This document shows, in pieces, positions 23,939 through 32,520 of a stretch of DNA of 64,000 nucleotides. The stretch comes from JBFMFR01 sp040752025 (GTDB taxonomy: Bacteria > Chloroflexota > Anaerolineae > Anaerolineales > UBA4823): NCBI GenBank assembly GCA_040752025.1, contig JBFMFR010000007.1, positions 120,002 through 184,001 of the forward strand. Reading direction: 5' to 3'. The notes under the pieces were generated by a model. The model saw nothing but the letters and a program-made list of their open reading frames with translations. It searched no databases and was not told where the DNA came from. Position 1 is the stretch's first letter; the number at the start of each line of letters is the position of its first letter. A program made the position numbers and the translations under genes.

Positions 23939-24553
23939 TCACTTTTGCTGCAACGATGTTTCCTCGGCTCGTTCTTTGATTCCGAGCATGCACTTGCTCA
24001 TCATCACGATATCGCCAAGATCGTACAGGATATAGTAGATAACCCAGGGAAATTTGAAGTCGTATTGGGTGCGCAGGCGCGTGACCAGCCTTGTCCTGCC
24101 CTGCCCGATCTCGCTCAAACGCCACAGCCAGGAAGCCCTGCCTTTTTTATCCCACCACAGAATATGTTCGTGCAGCTTGAACTCCTTGACCCACATGCCG
24201 TTCTTCTGATCGGGGGTGAACGGGACAAAGCTATCGTTCTCGATCTTTTGGAACTCAGGCAGGATTTGGTGTGAACTGGGTTTGCCGCCGTTGTCGATCC
24301 AGTCGATGCTGTACCAACCCGCCCGCGCCGAGCCAATTTGGATAATCCACTTCCATACCTCGGACGGCGCAGCGTTGATCGTGACAGCGCGTGTGGCAGC
24401 GAAATGAGCCGTTTTTACAATCTCGTCTCCAGGGAGGGGACGCGCGGTTTCTTCCTTTGTAGCGCCCCAGTTCAGGCTCCAGGGGCGAACGATGAGGAAG
24501 TAAAGCAAGGTCAAACCAGCTACAATGGCAAGGCCAATTAGAATAATGTCCAT
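23939..24553 (-). CDS. SRPBCC-fold protein with N-terminal membrane anchor
   Basis: 204 aa. An N-terminal helix (about 4-22) precedes a START/polyketide-cyclase-like domain: ATRAVTINAAPSEVWKWIIQ (strand 1 and helix 1), WYSIDWIDNGG and the long C-terminal helix. These folds bind hydrophobic ligands. It is a paralogue of the protein at 25374-26048 (shared GDEIVKTA/GDELVPAP, TRAVTI/TRAITI, V-WKWI/I-WPWL, WYS/LYS). Confidence 0.7.
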   Translation of the reverse strand: MDIILIGLAIVAGLTLLYFLIVRPWSLNWGATKEETARPLPGDEIVKTAHFAATRAVTINAAPSEVWKWIIQIGSARAGWYSIDWIDNGGKPSSHQILPEFQKIENDSFVPFTPDQKNGMWVKEFKLHEHILWWDKKGRASWLWRLSEIGQGRTRLVTRLRTQYDFKFPWVIYYILYDLGDIVMMSKCMLGIKERAEETSLQQK

Positions 24554-24598
24554 CTATTTTCCTCAATGTAAACCGTATGGATGACGAATGGCTTCCTG

Positions 24599-25363
24599 TT
24601 ATGCCACCTGTTTTTTGGCGTACCGCGCCGCCAGCCAAACCAGAACCCACATCAAGGCGAGAACTTCAATGAAACCCAGGCTGGCAAGCAGGGGCAGCGA
24701 CAGTCCATCCCGTATCAGGGTGACGAGTTGACCCATTGGTTGAAAAACAGGCCACAGGATGAACACGTTTTTCGTGATACGAAAGGCAACCGCATACATC
24801 ACACCGATGAAGAAAAGGAAAACCATCTCACTCAACGGCATACCGTACCCGATGTGATAAGCAGCGTAGAGAACAGAGCCGATCACGATGGCTGGTATCA
24901 GACCAAAGCATTCCTCGAGCCGGAGCAATACCCAGCCTCGCCAGAAGATGGCTTCGAAGAAACCGATCGCCAGCACCAGGGCGATCAACGGCAGCAGGCT
25001 TTCCAGGGATGGCATTTGCACGCCGCGATAAGCGCCTGCAAATTGCAACGCAGCAAAAACGAGTTGCAAAACGATGCTCAAACCGAGACGATCCCGCGTC
25101 AATCCCAGGGCCGAGATGGGTCTCTTCCTGACGACAACTGTCCAGTACAATGGGATGCCAATTCCAAATACGGTCGCTCCCAGCACAGCATACACGCCAA
25201 AATAGGCCATCCCCCCGGCTACTGTGGAACCGATGAGGAAAGTGGCAGAATAGAGGGCAGCCACGACCAAAACCCACGAAACTGCAATGGCGAGCAGGTC
25301 TTTATCAAGCTGCCAACGCAAGGTTAAGATTGTTTTTCCAGCTTTTGAGAAGTTTATTGACAT
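24599..25363 (-). CDS. CPBP-family intramembrane protease-like protein
   Basis: 254 aa, about seven to eight helices. It has the Abi/CPBP signature region GFFEAIFWRGWVLLRLEECFG followed by SVLYAAYHIGYGMPLSE. The usual motif 1 is EExxxR; here the second Glu is Ala (E-A-I-F-W-R), so catalysis is uncertain, while the motif 2 His is kept. It lies between the two SRPBCC paralogues. Confidence 0.75.
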   Translation of the reverse strand: MSINFSKAGKTILTLRWQLDKDLLAIAVSWVLVVAALYSATFLIGSTVAGGMAYFGVYAVLGATVFGIGIPLYWTVVVRKRPISALGLTRDRLGLSIVLQLVFAALQFAGAYRGVQMPSLESLLPLIALVLAIGFFEAIFWRGWVLLRLEECFGLIPAIVIGSVLYAAYHIGYGMPLSEMVFLFFIGVMYAVAFRITKNVFILWPVFQPMGQLVTLIRDGLSLPLLASLGFIEVLALMWVLVWLAARYAKKQVA

Positions 25364-25373
25364 AATGTGATTC

Positions 25374-26048
25374 CTATGAATTTGTGATTTGTGGGCTGCG
25401 TTCTGCCCGCTGGCGGATACCGAGCATCATCTTGCGTTCCATAACAAACCCTACCGGCTCGGTCAAGCGCCAGATCCAGGCCATATCGGGACTGTAGGCC
25501 AGACGCTGGCGCACCAGCAGGCGAGTAGTACGCTCATTTTGAGGCTGCAAAACAAACTGCCAGGTGGCAATCGAATAGGCTTTTTCTGCCTGGTTTTGAT
25601 AGATCACGGGCTGCTCGGATTTCGGGTCAGCGCTGATCAGCACCAATGCCCAACCAGGGTCGATTGCTGTGATCGCAAAACACGGGTAACCTCTTGGCCC
25701 CAGACGCACCAATTCCCCTATCTGCGGATTTTGTAGTTCAGGGAGAATTGATCCGGCGCTATGAATATTGCAACCGGCAACGTTTTCAAGCCCATCGTAG
25801 CTGTACAGGCCGCCACGCCCTTGCCCCATCTGTACCAGCCACGGCCAGATATGCTCGACAGGCGCGTGGATGGTGATAGCCCGGGTATAACCAAGCAATG
25901 GGGCAGGGACAAGCTCATCCCCTGGCAGCAGTTGCTGAACTTCTGCAGGTGTGGCCCCCCAGCGGTTATACCATCCGCGCAGCAGCGGTGATGCCAACAA
26001 GGTGCTTCCTACCTGGAGAGCGCCAACCAAATTTTCCAAAAAGTTCAT
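25374..26048 (-). CDS. SRPBCC-fold protein
   Basis: 224 aa. START-like domain: GYTRAITIHAPVEHIWPWLV, GRGGLYSYDGLENVAGCNIH, then a C-terminal helix with FVMERKMMLGIRQRAE. Its ATG overlaps the TetR stop by 4 bp (ATGA), so the regulator and this gene are one translational unit. Likely ligand-binding; the ligand is unknown. Confidence 0.75.
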   Translation of the reverse strand: MNFLENLVGALQVGSTLLASPLLRGWYNRWGATPAEVQQLLPGDELVPAPLLGYTRAITIHAPVEHIWPWLVQMGQGRGGLYSYDGLENVAGCNIHSAGSILPELQNPQIGELVRLGPRGYPCFAITAIDPGWALVLISADPKSEQPVIYQNQAEKAYSIATWQFVLQPQNERTTRLLVRQRLAYSPDMAWIWRLTEPVGFVMERKMMLGIRQRAERSPQITNS

Positions 26049-26644
26049 TTGAGACCTTCACTACTCTGATTTTGCGATTGGGCAGAACCTTGTAAGCTAT
26101 TATTTAAATGACGAGCAATCGAACGCAGTGGATCGGCAGTATGATATACCCGGCTGAGGATAATCCCGCCTTCCAGGCTGGACAGGGTCAGGCGCGCCTG
26201 TTCGGCAGCTTCTGCTTCTGGCAGGCCGCAGCAGGCCATTTTTTCCTTCAGCACAGCCTCGATCTGCTCATAGACTTCTCGGCAGGCCTGGCTGATGCGT
26301 TCGCTGGTTCCAGCGGCTTCGACAGATACAATGGTGAGCGGATTGCCAGCCGCGAAATGTTTTTCTTCGATCTTATCTGCCAGACGCAGGATATATTGGC
26401 ACAAAGCTTGCAATGGGTCTTCTTCCTTTGCCAACTCGCCGCGCATGCGCTCAACCAGGATTTGCCCGGCGAAGCTCACCGCCTCGCTGACGATCTGCTC
26501 TTTCCCATCTGGGAAATAGTAATACAGTGAGCCTTTCGGCGCGCCGCTCTCTTTGACAATCTCGTTTAGTCCGGTTGCCGGGTAGCCTTGTTTCTCCAGC
26601 AATCGGCAGGTAGCCAGGATAATCTCTTCGCGCATAGTTGCCAT
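26045..26644 (-). CDS. TetR-family transcriptional regulator
   Basis: 199 aa. N-terminal HTH (REEIILATCRLLEKQGYPAT, then GAPKGSLYYYFPDGKEQIV) is classical TetR, with the GSLYYYF recognition helix. The ligand domain resembles the YxaF/LmrA-like C-terminal type. ATG 26644 is chosen because GGAG lies 6 nt upstream (26656 is possible). The GACCGGTC palindrome in its own promoter suggests autorepression and control of the genes down to 18886. Confidence 0.88.
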   Translation of the reverse strand: MATMREEIILATCRLLEKQGYPATGLNEIVKESGAPKGSLYYYFPDGKEQIVSEAVSFAGQILVERMRGELAKEEDPLQALCQYILRLADKIEEKHFAAGNPLTIVSVEAAGTSERISQACREVYEQIEAVLKEKMACCGLPEAEAAEQARLTLSSLEGGIILSRVYHTADPLRSIARHLNNSLQGSAQSQNQSSEGLK

Positions 26645-26680
26645 TGGTGTCTCCATCGAAATTGTCTGACAGGTCGGGCA

Positions 26681-26709
26681 ATTATAACGACCGGTCAATA
26701 TATTGTCAA
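26681..26709 (-). promoter_or_regulatory. consensus promoter with TetR operator in the spacer
   Basis: On the minus strand TTGACA (26704-26709), 17 bp, TATAAT (26681-26686). The spacer holds the perfect palindrome GACCGGTC (26689-26696), within TTGACCGGTCG. A repressor bound there would block RNA polymerase. Confidence 0.8.
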
Positions 26710-26828
26710 CCCCCCCGCATTCATTTTGAAAAAGAACACCTGGTTAGGAAGAAATATCAAAAATTAATCTGATTGCTGGTTGTCCAGGCCTTGGTGATTA
26801 AACAGAGAAGCACCGCTATTTGACCAGT

Positions 26829-27200
26829 TTACTCTAAAGTATTTTCATGCCTGGTAACACTATGCCTTCTATCTTTACCGAATCGGCCTGCACCGGGCTT
26901 GCGGACACGCTCCAAGCATCCACCAGACAGGTCGGTCTCGAGGTCTTTTAGCCCCTTACGGATCGTCTTGTCATTCAGCCCGGTGATCTGGGTTACCAGG
27001 TATATACCACGCAGTTCCACCCCATAATGCTCAGCCAGCACCGCAGCAAACCAGCGGCGCTGCTGTTCATCCAGGCGGCTCATCAGCAGGTTGATGTGGT
27101 GGTGACGTACCTGCTCCGGGTGTTCCACACCCAGGCGGCAGATCTCACAGGTACATTGGCTGACATAAGGTTTTGCTGAAGGCATCAATTTCCCTGTCAC
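26829..27200 (-). CDS. ISAzo13-type N-terminal HTH protein (solo domain)
   Basis: 123 aa. Residues about 35-110 match the start of ISAzo13-family transposases: MSRLDEQQRRWFAAVLAEHY, VTQITGLNDKTIRKGLKDLE and RVRKPGAGR. No DDE domain follows, and the frame ends in a proper stop. An added N-terminal part has Cys and His (QCTCEICRLGVEHPEQVRHH), a possible metal site. Its ATG overlaps the prepilin-peptidase stop by 4 bp. Such coupling suggests a DNA-binding protein recruited into the pilus operon rather than simple debris. Confidence 0.6.
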   Translation of the reverse strand: MTGKLMPSAKPYVSQCTCEICRLGVEHPEQVRHHHINLLMSRLDEQQRRWFAAVLAEHYGVELRGIYLVTQITGLNDKTIRKGLKDLETDLSGGCLERVRKPGAGRFGKDRRHSVTRHENTLE

Positions 27201-27607
27201 AAAACTTCAACAACCAGCAGCGCGCCAACGCCAGCCGTGAAACCCACAAATGCCGGCAGCCGGCGGTCGCATTTTCGGCCATAACACAGGCGCAATCCCA
27301 GGTACCACACACCCAGCCCCAGCCAGGCCCAGGCGCAAACCTGCATGTCCAGCAGCGCCAGGGCCAGGCTGGCTTTAGCATCTGCTCCCCCGATCCAACC
27401 GCGTTGCCAGAACAGGAGCAAGAACGCTATCGCAGCAAGCAGTGGCAGCAGCGATCCCTGGATCAAACCAACCAGACGCAGGCAGAATGCAAGCGCCAAT
27501 GGCGGCAGGGTGAGCCAGTTGCTTACCTCCCGGCTGCGCCAGTCCTGGATGACGCAGGCCAGTAGCCAGGCGAATACTGCCAGGTGCAGCGGTTCACCGG
27601 CCGGCAT
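27197..27607 (-). CDS. tadV: type IV prepilin peptidase (A24, TadV-like)
   Basis: 136 aa, the short TadV/CpaA form without the methylase domain. The two catalytic aspartates are in VIQDWRSREVSNWLTLP and GGADAKASLALALL (a GGAD variant of the usual GxGD), with about five membrane helices. It should cleave the Flp and TadE leaders after Gly in the inner membrane. It overlaps the upstream gene by 14 bp and the downstream one by 4 bp. Confidence 0.8.
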   Translation of the reverse strand: MPAGEPLHLAVFAWLLACVIQDWRSREVSNWLTLPPLALAFCLRLVGLIQGSLLPLLAAIAFLLLFWQRGWIGGADAKASLALALLDMQVCAWAWLGLGVWYLGLRLCYGRKCDRRLPAFVGFTAGVGALLVVEVL

Positions 27608-28352
27608 ACCAGGGCTGCTCCTTGCAGAGATTCAAAGTCTCTTCGACTTGCACTGCCCAGAACAGAAAGCCGTTCAGCGGGTCTTTGGCTATATAACCAT
27701 TCTCGATGAAAACGCCGCTGGCTCCCGGCAGAAAGCTTTGCTCAACCTGGCAGAAGGGAGAGAATTCCAGGCCGGCGCAATCGAAGCCCTGATGGGTAAC
27801 AAATGGCCCATTGGCGGATACAGTGACCAGGTACTTTCCTGGCTGGAACCCTTGCGCACTTTTTGAACGAGAAAACGGCGGCAAGCCTCCCGATGCAAGA
27901 TACCAGCCATCCGGCGTACGCACACCTGCGGTAGAAGACACCGCGTAGGCGACCCAGGCGTAGGCGATCTCCTGCCCATCCCAATCGAACAGCTCGCCAT
28001 TCCAATCCGGCCCGGCGCGGCGAAAATACACCTGCACCAGGTCGAACTCAGCACGCAGCCATTTCAAGGTGCGGGTTGCGCCGGTGATCGCGGTAAAACT
28101 CCAGGAAGGATAGGAAGTCTCTTCGCCTGCAGGGATGTAACGAATGCCGCCTGTGGGCATACGATGCAGCTCATCCCGGATGAATGCCTGGCAGTCTTGC
28201 TCTGTGATTGTCCCAGGCAGATCGGCGGTAAAGAACACCGCTTGGGCCAGGGCGGGCAGAACCAGCACAAAAGCAGCCATTGCCAGGAGCGAGGCCAGGA
28301 GAACCAACAATCCTCCCCAAAACAGGAACAACGTGTGGCGATCACTGCTCAT
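27594..28352 (-). CDS. membrane-anchored extracytoplasmic protein
   Basis: 252 aa. One N-terminal helix (about 8-32) then a soluble domain with paired Cys (EFSPFCQVEQ, LNLCKEQPW) and aromatic-rich strands (WNGELFDWDGQEIAYAWVAY). The family is unknown; a relic of its 3' end is at 18769-18872. It lies just before the prepilin peptidase in the operon, so it may help pilus assembly or form a surface part. Confidence 0.6.
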   Translation of the reverse strand: MSSDRHTLFLFWGGLLVLLASLLAMAAFVLVLPALAQAVFFTADLPGTITEQDCQAFIRDELHRMPTGGIRYIPAGEETSYPSWSFTAITGATRTLKWLRAEFDLVQVYFRRAGPDWNGELFDWDGQEIAYAWVAYAVSSTAGVRTPDGWYLASGGLPPFSRSKSAQGFQPGKYLVTVSANGPFVTHQGFDCAGLEFSPFCQVEQSFLPGASGVFIENGYIAKDPLNGFLFWAVQVEETLNLCKEQPWYAGR

Positions 28353-28353
28353 G

Positions 28354-28479
28354 CTAATATTCCATCCGTTCGCTATCTTTTGGCGGGAAGAATATAAAGT
28401 AGACCTCCATACAAACCACCACAGCCAGGCTGGCGACGAAGATCAACACATCCAAAAACCAGGAAAACAGGGTTTTCAC
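28354..28479 (-). CDS. 41-aa single-pass membrane peptide
   Basis: GTG start at 28479 with AAGGAGCAG 7 nt upstream. The product is one hydrophobic helix (about 4-33, WFLDVLIFVASLAVVVCMEV) and a short charged tail (KDSERMEY). It ends 2 bp before the next gene's ATG. Too short for family assignment. Confidence 0.5.
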   Translation of the reverse strand: MKTLFSWFLDVLIFVASLAVVVCMEVYFIFFPPKDSERMEY

Positions 28480-28490
28480 AAACTGCTCCT

Positions 28491-28580
28491 TCAAGTCGTT
28501 TTAGCGATCACGACCAGTACAATCACCATCCCAACCAGGTAGGTCAGCCCACACAGGCAGGCGATGGCAAGCGGGTGCAT
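28491..28580 (-). CDS. 29-aa membrane peptide
   Basis: ATG at 28580 lies 1 nt after the stop of the methyltransferase-like gene. The product (MHPLAIACLCGLTYLVGMVI and a short KTT end) is one helix. It is supported only by operon position and composition, with no clear ribosome site of its own. Confidence 0.4.
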   Translation of the reverse strand: MHPLAIACLCGLTYLVGMVIVLVVIAKTT

Positions 28581-28581
28581 C

Positions 28582-29163
28582 TCACCACAATCCGGGGATC
28601 AAGCGCCAGCGCACCCGACCAGCATATGCGCTGTAGCCGCCCAGGGTGCGCTCCTCCCAGTGGATGCGCGCCAGGACGGTGATGAGCAAAATAGCGAAGA
28701 TCAGCACATTCCAGGGAGATGGCTCTCCTATCAGGATGGCAAACACCGCCAGCAGTTCCCCGGCGTATACCGGATGGCGCAGGACTTTGTATGGCCCGTT
28801 CAACACCAGCCCGCGATCGGCGGGGGCGATGCCAAAGGATTTGCCCAGGCTGAACAGACCCCAGGCGGCCAATGTCAGGCCGCAGCCAGCCAGGCAGACC
28901 TGGATCAGGCCAGGTTGGCTGGCCACCTGGAGCAGGAAAGGCAGCAGAGCAGAGAGCCAGGCGACCAGCTTCTGGAACGTAGGAACCTGGGCTATATCGC
29001 TTCGCCGGGTGGTCAGAGCGTATGCAACCAGACCCGCCTGTAAGGTCAGCAGCAAGGCAAGCAGACTGCGCTGCTGCCAGGCCTGGTTCAGGCGTAACCC
29101 GGCCAGGAAAAGCCAGAAGGATAAAGCCAGGATTTCGAAGAAACGGTTTTTCGAGATATGCAA
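28582..29163 (-). CDS. isoprenylcysteine carboxyl-methyltransferase-like membrane protein
   Basis: 193 aa, about five helices. The C-terminal half carries the ICMT/PEMT cofactor signature: GLVLNGPYKVLRHPVYAGEL and ARIHWEERTLGGYSAYAGRV, where RHPxYxG and EE are the SAM- and substrate-binding elements. It should transfer a methyl group to a small or protein substrate at the membrane. Its position behind tadC and before the prepilin peptidase, which lacks a methylase domain, makes a pilus-related substrate worth testing. Confidence 0.75.
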   Translation of the reverse strand: MHISKNRFFEILALSFWLFLAGLRLNQAWQQRSLLALLLTLQAGLVAYALTTRRSDIAQVPTFQKLVAWLSALLPFLLQVASQPGLIQVCLAGCGLTLAAWGLFSLGKSFGIAPADRGLVLNGPYKVLRHPVYAGELLAVFAILIGEPSPWNVLIFAILLITVLARIHWEERTLGGYSAYAGRVRWRLIPGLW

Positions 29164-29190
29164 GGTTTACTCGCTTTCAGGCAAGACAAA

Positions 29191-29237
29191 GAGTAATGAG
29201 TGAGGAGTCAATGAGTGGCGTCTTCCACTCATTACTC
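29191..29237 (-). terminator. hairpin after tadC
   Basis: A perfect 12-bp stem (GAGTAATGAGTG / CACTCATTACTC) with an internal alternative stem, followed by TTTGTCTT on the minus strand. It probably reduces readthrough from the tad genes into the downstream methyltransferase block. Confidence 0.55.
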
Positions 29238-29262
29238 GTTACCCTTTGACTTATTGACTGCC

Positions 29263-30144
29263 TCAGAACATCGAAAGAATGGGGATCATGAATGACCCCA
29301 GGATGACGATCACAAAGGGAATGAAGAAGAACAGGGCCGTAGCCATCACCAGGCGCGAGTCGAGCTTCTTGGTCTCGCTCATCAGGCGGGCGCGGTACTC
29401 ACGCGCCATTGCCTGGGCGATGCCCGACATCAGCTCAGCGCCGGCGACGCCTTTCTCCGAAACACGGTCAAGCTGTGAGGCAAAGGCGCGCACAGCCGGC
29501 AGGTTGGCGCCGGCAAAGGTCTCGACCAGCGCTCCCTGGATCTTGCCGCCTCCGTCACGGCGGCTGAAGAGCGGCCGCCCGCTGGTCTGGGAGAAGGCCA
29601 TGGCTTCGCCGATCAGCACTGGCAGCGGGCCGGGAAGCGCTGAGCTGCGCTGCAGAGCCTGCTCGGGTGGCACGCCGGCGGCCATCTCAGCCGCGATCAG
29701 CGAGGCGGTTTCGGGCAGGCCGCGCACCGCCTGCTTGCGCACCTGGTTGGCTTTGCTGCGCACCCCGATGAAGGGGTACACGAATGCCAGCAGCGGCGCG
29801 CCCAGGCTGACCGGGGCGGGATTGACGAATAACAGGCTCGAAGCGCAAGCCCCGTAGAGCAGCGCCACGAAGACCAACCGCCCGACGTTCCAATCCGGGT
29901 AATAGCCGCCGCGCTGCGCCCAACGCAGGTGATCTTCCCAGGCTTCAACCGAGATCGGCAGCCGCTGGGCCACACGCTCGCCAAACTGCTCGTTGGGGGT
30001 GTGCTGGCGCGGGCCGCCCTGGAAGTCGGAAAGCTGGCGCGTCATGCCGGTCTCGATGCGAATGGCGCTGATCAGCCAGGCGATCACCGCGGCGAGCGAG
30101 AAAGCACCTACCGGCCAGGCAATCAGATGAATGGTATTCCACAT
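29263..30144 (-). CDS. tadC: TadC-like inner-membrane pilus protein
   Basis: 293 aa. Type II secretion F-domain: helices near the N-terminus (about 8-28), at about 92-130 and at the C-terminus (ALFFFIPFVIVILGSFMIP), with the cytoplasmic T2SSF region between (RGLPETASLIAAEMAAGVPP, then FAGANLPAVRAFASQL). It forms the membrane platform with TadB for TadA-driven pilus assembly. The ATG at 30144 has AAGGAGAA upstream. Confidence 0.85.
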   Translation of the reverse strand: MWNTIHLIAWPVGAFSLAAVIAWLISAIRIETGMTRQLSDFQGGPRQHTPNEQFGERVAQRLPISVEAWEDHLRWAQRGGYYPDWNVGRLVFVALLYGACASSLLFVNPAPVSLGAPLLAFVYPFIGVRSKANQVRKQAVRGLPETASLIAAEMAAGVPPEQALQRSSALPGPLPVLIGEAMAFSQTSGRPLFSRRDGGGKIQGALVETFAGANLPAVRAFASQLDRVSEKGVAGAELMSGIAQAMAREYRARLMSETKKLDSRLVMATALFFFIPFVIVILGSFMIPILSMF

Positions 30145-30154
30145 AATTTTCTCC

Positions 30155-31087
30155 TTACTCCGTGGCTGTCTGGATGGTATTGCCGATGTACCACCAACCC
30201 ACGCCTGCCCAGCAGATCGCCAGCAAGATGGCGATCTGCACCAACGGGTTGCCGGAAATAACCTGGCTGGCTGGATTGAGCATGACCGAAGCCACCGCTC
30301 CGCCCAATGCCAGGGCGATGATGCGCACCGTGCCCCAGGCTCCATCTGCCACGGCCATGGCTTCGGCGCGAGTTTCGAGCAGGTTGGACAGGTTCTGTGA
30401 AGTCATGTGAAAGGCCTGCACGTAGCCCTGTCCACCAGTGGCGTACAGGCGCTCGACCTGCACGGCGAAGAGCAGCAGGGCCGGCGAAATGTCACGCGCC
30501 TCCTGCTGCATCTCCTGCAAACCAGAAACGCCGTTGGACTGCATCTTCTGCACCAGACGGCGCACCCAGGCCTGCAGCGGGCCGCCCGGCTCCAGGTCTT
30601 CGGCTTCTTCGCTCAGGGCGTTGAGCACATTGGCGCTGGCTTGCAGGCTGCCGGACAGGCGGGTTAGCAGCAGCGGAATTTCTTTCTCGATGGCCTGGCG
30701 CACTTTGGTCCACTTGCCGGTGACCAGGCCATTGACGATGACGTAAGACAAACCTGGAGCGGCCAACCAGATCACCGGCGGGAAGCCTGCCAGGGCAATC
30801 GGGATGAGCAGCCCCAGAGCGACAACGCCATAAGCCAGGTACAGGGCGGTTTCTTCCCACCCTGACACATCCAGGCCATAGCCGGAAAAGGCCAGGCGAA
30901 TCTTATAAGGCTGGGAACCCATCGAGGCTTGCGGGTTATCTTTGCCGGCGCTTTGCGGGTTCCCAAAATCAGCCAACGCTTTGCGCGAACCGGCCGCCAG
31001 CGAGAACAGCCACTCCAGGGTATAGAAGGCGATCACAGCCAGCGCGCCGGCGGCGATCAAGGGAATTGTCAAACGAAATATTTGCAT
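30155..31087 (-). CDS. tadB: TadB-like inner-membrane pilus protein
   Basis: 310 aa. T2SSF family: helices at about 8-30, 82-120 and two at the C-terminus (about 248-270, 278-298), with the central cytoplasmic domain (LTRLSGSLQASANVLNALSE, EARDISPALLLFAVQVERL). It is the partner platform protein to TadC, which starts 11 bp downstream. A 7-bp hairpin (CGCAAAG/CTTTGCG, 31141-31168) lies between tadA and this gene and may tune relative expression. Confidence 0.85.
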   Translation of the reverse strand: MQIFRLTIPLIAAGALAVIAFYTLEWLFSLAAGSRKALADFGNPQSAGKDNPQASMGSQPYKIRLAFSGYGLDVSGWEETALYLAYGVVALGLLIPIALAGFPPVIWLAAPGLSYVIVNGLVTGKWTKVRQAIEKEIPLLLTRLSGSLQASANVLNALSEEAEDLEPGGPLQAWVRRLVQKMQSNGVSGLQEMQQEARDISPALLLFAVQVERLYATGGQGYVQAFHMTSQNLSNLLETRAEAMAVADGAWGTVRIIALALGGAVASVMLNPASQVISGNPLVQIAILLAICWAGVGWWYIGNTIQTATE

Positions 31088-31200
31088 AAAACCTCCGAAA
31101 ACGAATACTCATGAGCGATCCACCGCCAAGGCACGAAGAGCGCAAAGATTTTAGAATTTGACTTTGCGTTCTTTGCGACGCGGTTCATACTCTGGCGCTT

Positions 31201-32520
31201 TCATCGCCTCTGCATGGACAGCATCTCGGCTTCGCCAGGGCGGTAAAGCTGGCGGAAACGCACCTGGTTATCCTGCATGCGGCGCTCGACTTCCCAGGCC
31301 CCCAACACCTGGCGACGGCCATCCAGCCAGCCGACCTGCACCACCAGGTCAATGGCCTCAACGAAGATGCCCTTGACCGTGTCGAGATCAACCTTGACGT
31401 CGGCGCCCATGATCACGCCCATGCGGAAAACCGAATGCTCCGGGCTTTCAGCGTGGAAGGTGGACAGGCCAGGATGATCGGACATCTGGGCGCGGAAGAG
31501 CGACATGGCGGCATCGCCGGTGCGCACTTCACCCAGGATCAGCCAACGGGGCGACATGCGCATGGCATCGTCTACACCATTTTTGAGCGTGTAGGCCGGG
31601 ACGGATGAGCCGGGCAGCGCCGGGCGGGCTTCGATGGTCACCACATGCGGGTGATCGAGCCAGATTTCTTCCGGGTCTTCGATCTTGACCACGCGTGCCT
31701 GTTTTGGGATGCCGCTGGCCAGGGCGGACAGGATGGTGGTCTTGCCGGTGCCCGTGCCGCCGATCACCAGCAGGCGCGCCTGGTGCGAAACGGTCTCCAC
31801 CAGGGCCTGGATGACGGCAGGCGGAGCCACGCGCCACTCGATAAGCTGCTCCGGGCGCACCGGGCGGGCTTCGAACAGGCGCACGTTGATGGATGGATAG
31901 CCCTGGCCAGGCGTCAGCAGCGGGTGCAAGATTTTGACGCGCGCCCCGCCCATGCCCTCCGAACGAGGCAGCTTGGCATCCACCGAAGGCGTGGCTTCAG
32001 AGACCGAGCGTCCCAGGGGAGCCAGCAGCGACTCGACAGCGCGCCAGACTTCGGCGGTGGATGGGCGCAAGGTAAGCTGCTCGAAATCCTGCGCCCCTTT
32101 GCGCAGCACCCACACGCCGCCGTCCGGGGTCAGGGCGATCTCGGAGTAGCCGGGATCGAAGTTTCTGGCCGGGATCAGGCCGTTGAGAAAACCCAACCCG
32201 CCCACCTGTGCGACGACGCGCTGGATCAGGGCAGATTGCAGGGCCGGGGAAACCACCTGCCCGCGGCGGCTGATGGCGCTGACCACCACCGGCTGGGCTT
32301 TGGCGGCGAGTTGAGCCGTATCGCGCAGCAGGTTGAGCGGTAGGCCCTGGCGCTGCAAAGCCTCTACGGCCTCGGCCAGGATCTGATCTTGTTCGGCCTC
32401 CGAGATGTTCAACGCCATACCTGCCCAGGAAGACGGCGCGGTTCCCGTTCCAGGCGCTAACACAGGTTGGCTTGGGGAGGCGGTCAGGTTCTGCCCTCCC
32501 CAGCGTCCATTTCCGCTCAT
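31201..32520 (-). CDS. tadA: TadA/CpaF pilus-assembly ATPase
   Basis: 439 aa. GspE/PilT-like secretion ATPase: Walker A VIGGTGTGKTTI near residue 255, Asp box and Walker B RWLILGEVRTGDAAM, His box GLSTFHAESPEHSV. It powers Tad pilus assembly at the cytoplasmic face of TadB/TadC. ATG at 32520 overlaps the tadZ stop (ATGA). No zinc-type Cys cluster is present, as usual for CpaF. Confidence 0.92.
   Translation of the reverse strand: MSGNGRWGGQNLTASPSQPVLAPGTGTAPSSWAGMALNISEAEQDQILAEAVEALQRQGLPLNLLRDTAQLAAKAQPVVVSAISRRGQVVSPALQSALIQRVVAQVGGLGFLNGLIPARNFDPGYSEIALTPDGGVWVLRKGAQDFEQLTLRPSTAEVWRAVESLLAPLGRSVSEATPSVDAKLPRSEGMGGARVKILHPLLTPGQGYPSINVRLFEARPVRPEQLIEWRVAPPAVIQALVETVSHQARLLVIGGTGTGKTTILSALASGIPKQARVVKIEDPEEIWLDHPHVVTIEARPALPGSSVPAYTLKNGVDDAMRMSPRWLILGEVRTGDAAMSLFRAQMSDHPGLSTFHAESPEHSVFRMGVIMGADVKVDLDTVKGIFVEAIDLVVQVGWLDGRRQVLGAWEVERRMQDNQVRFRQLYRPGEAEMLSMQRR

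Noticed and set aside
24599..25363. an active CPBP protease or bacteriocin-immunity protein
   Set aside because: The double-Glu motif is E-A here; I keep only the family-level call.
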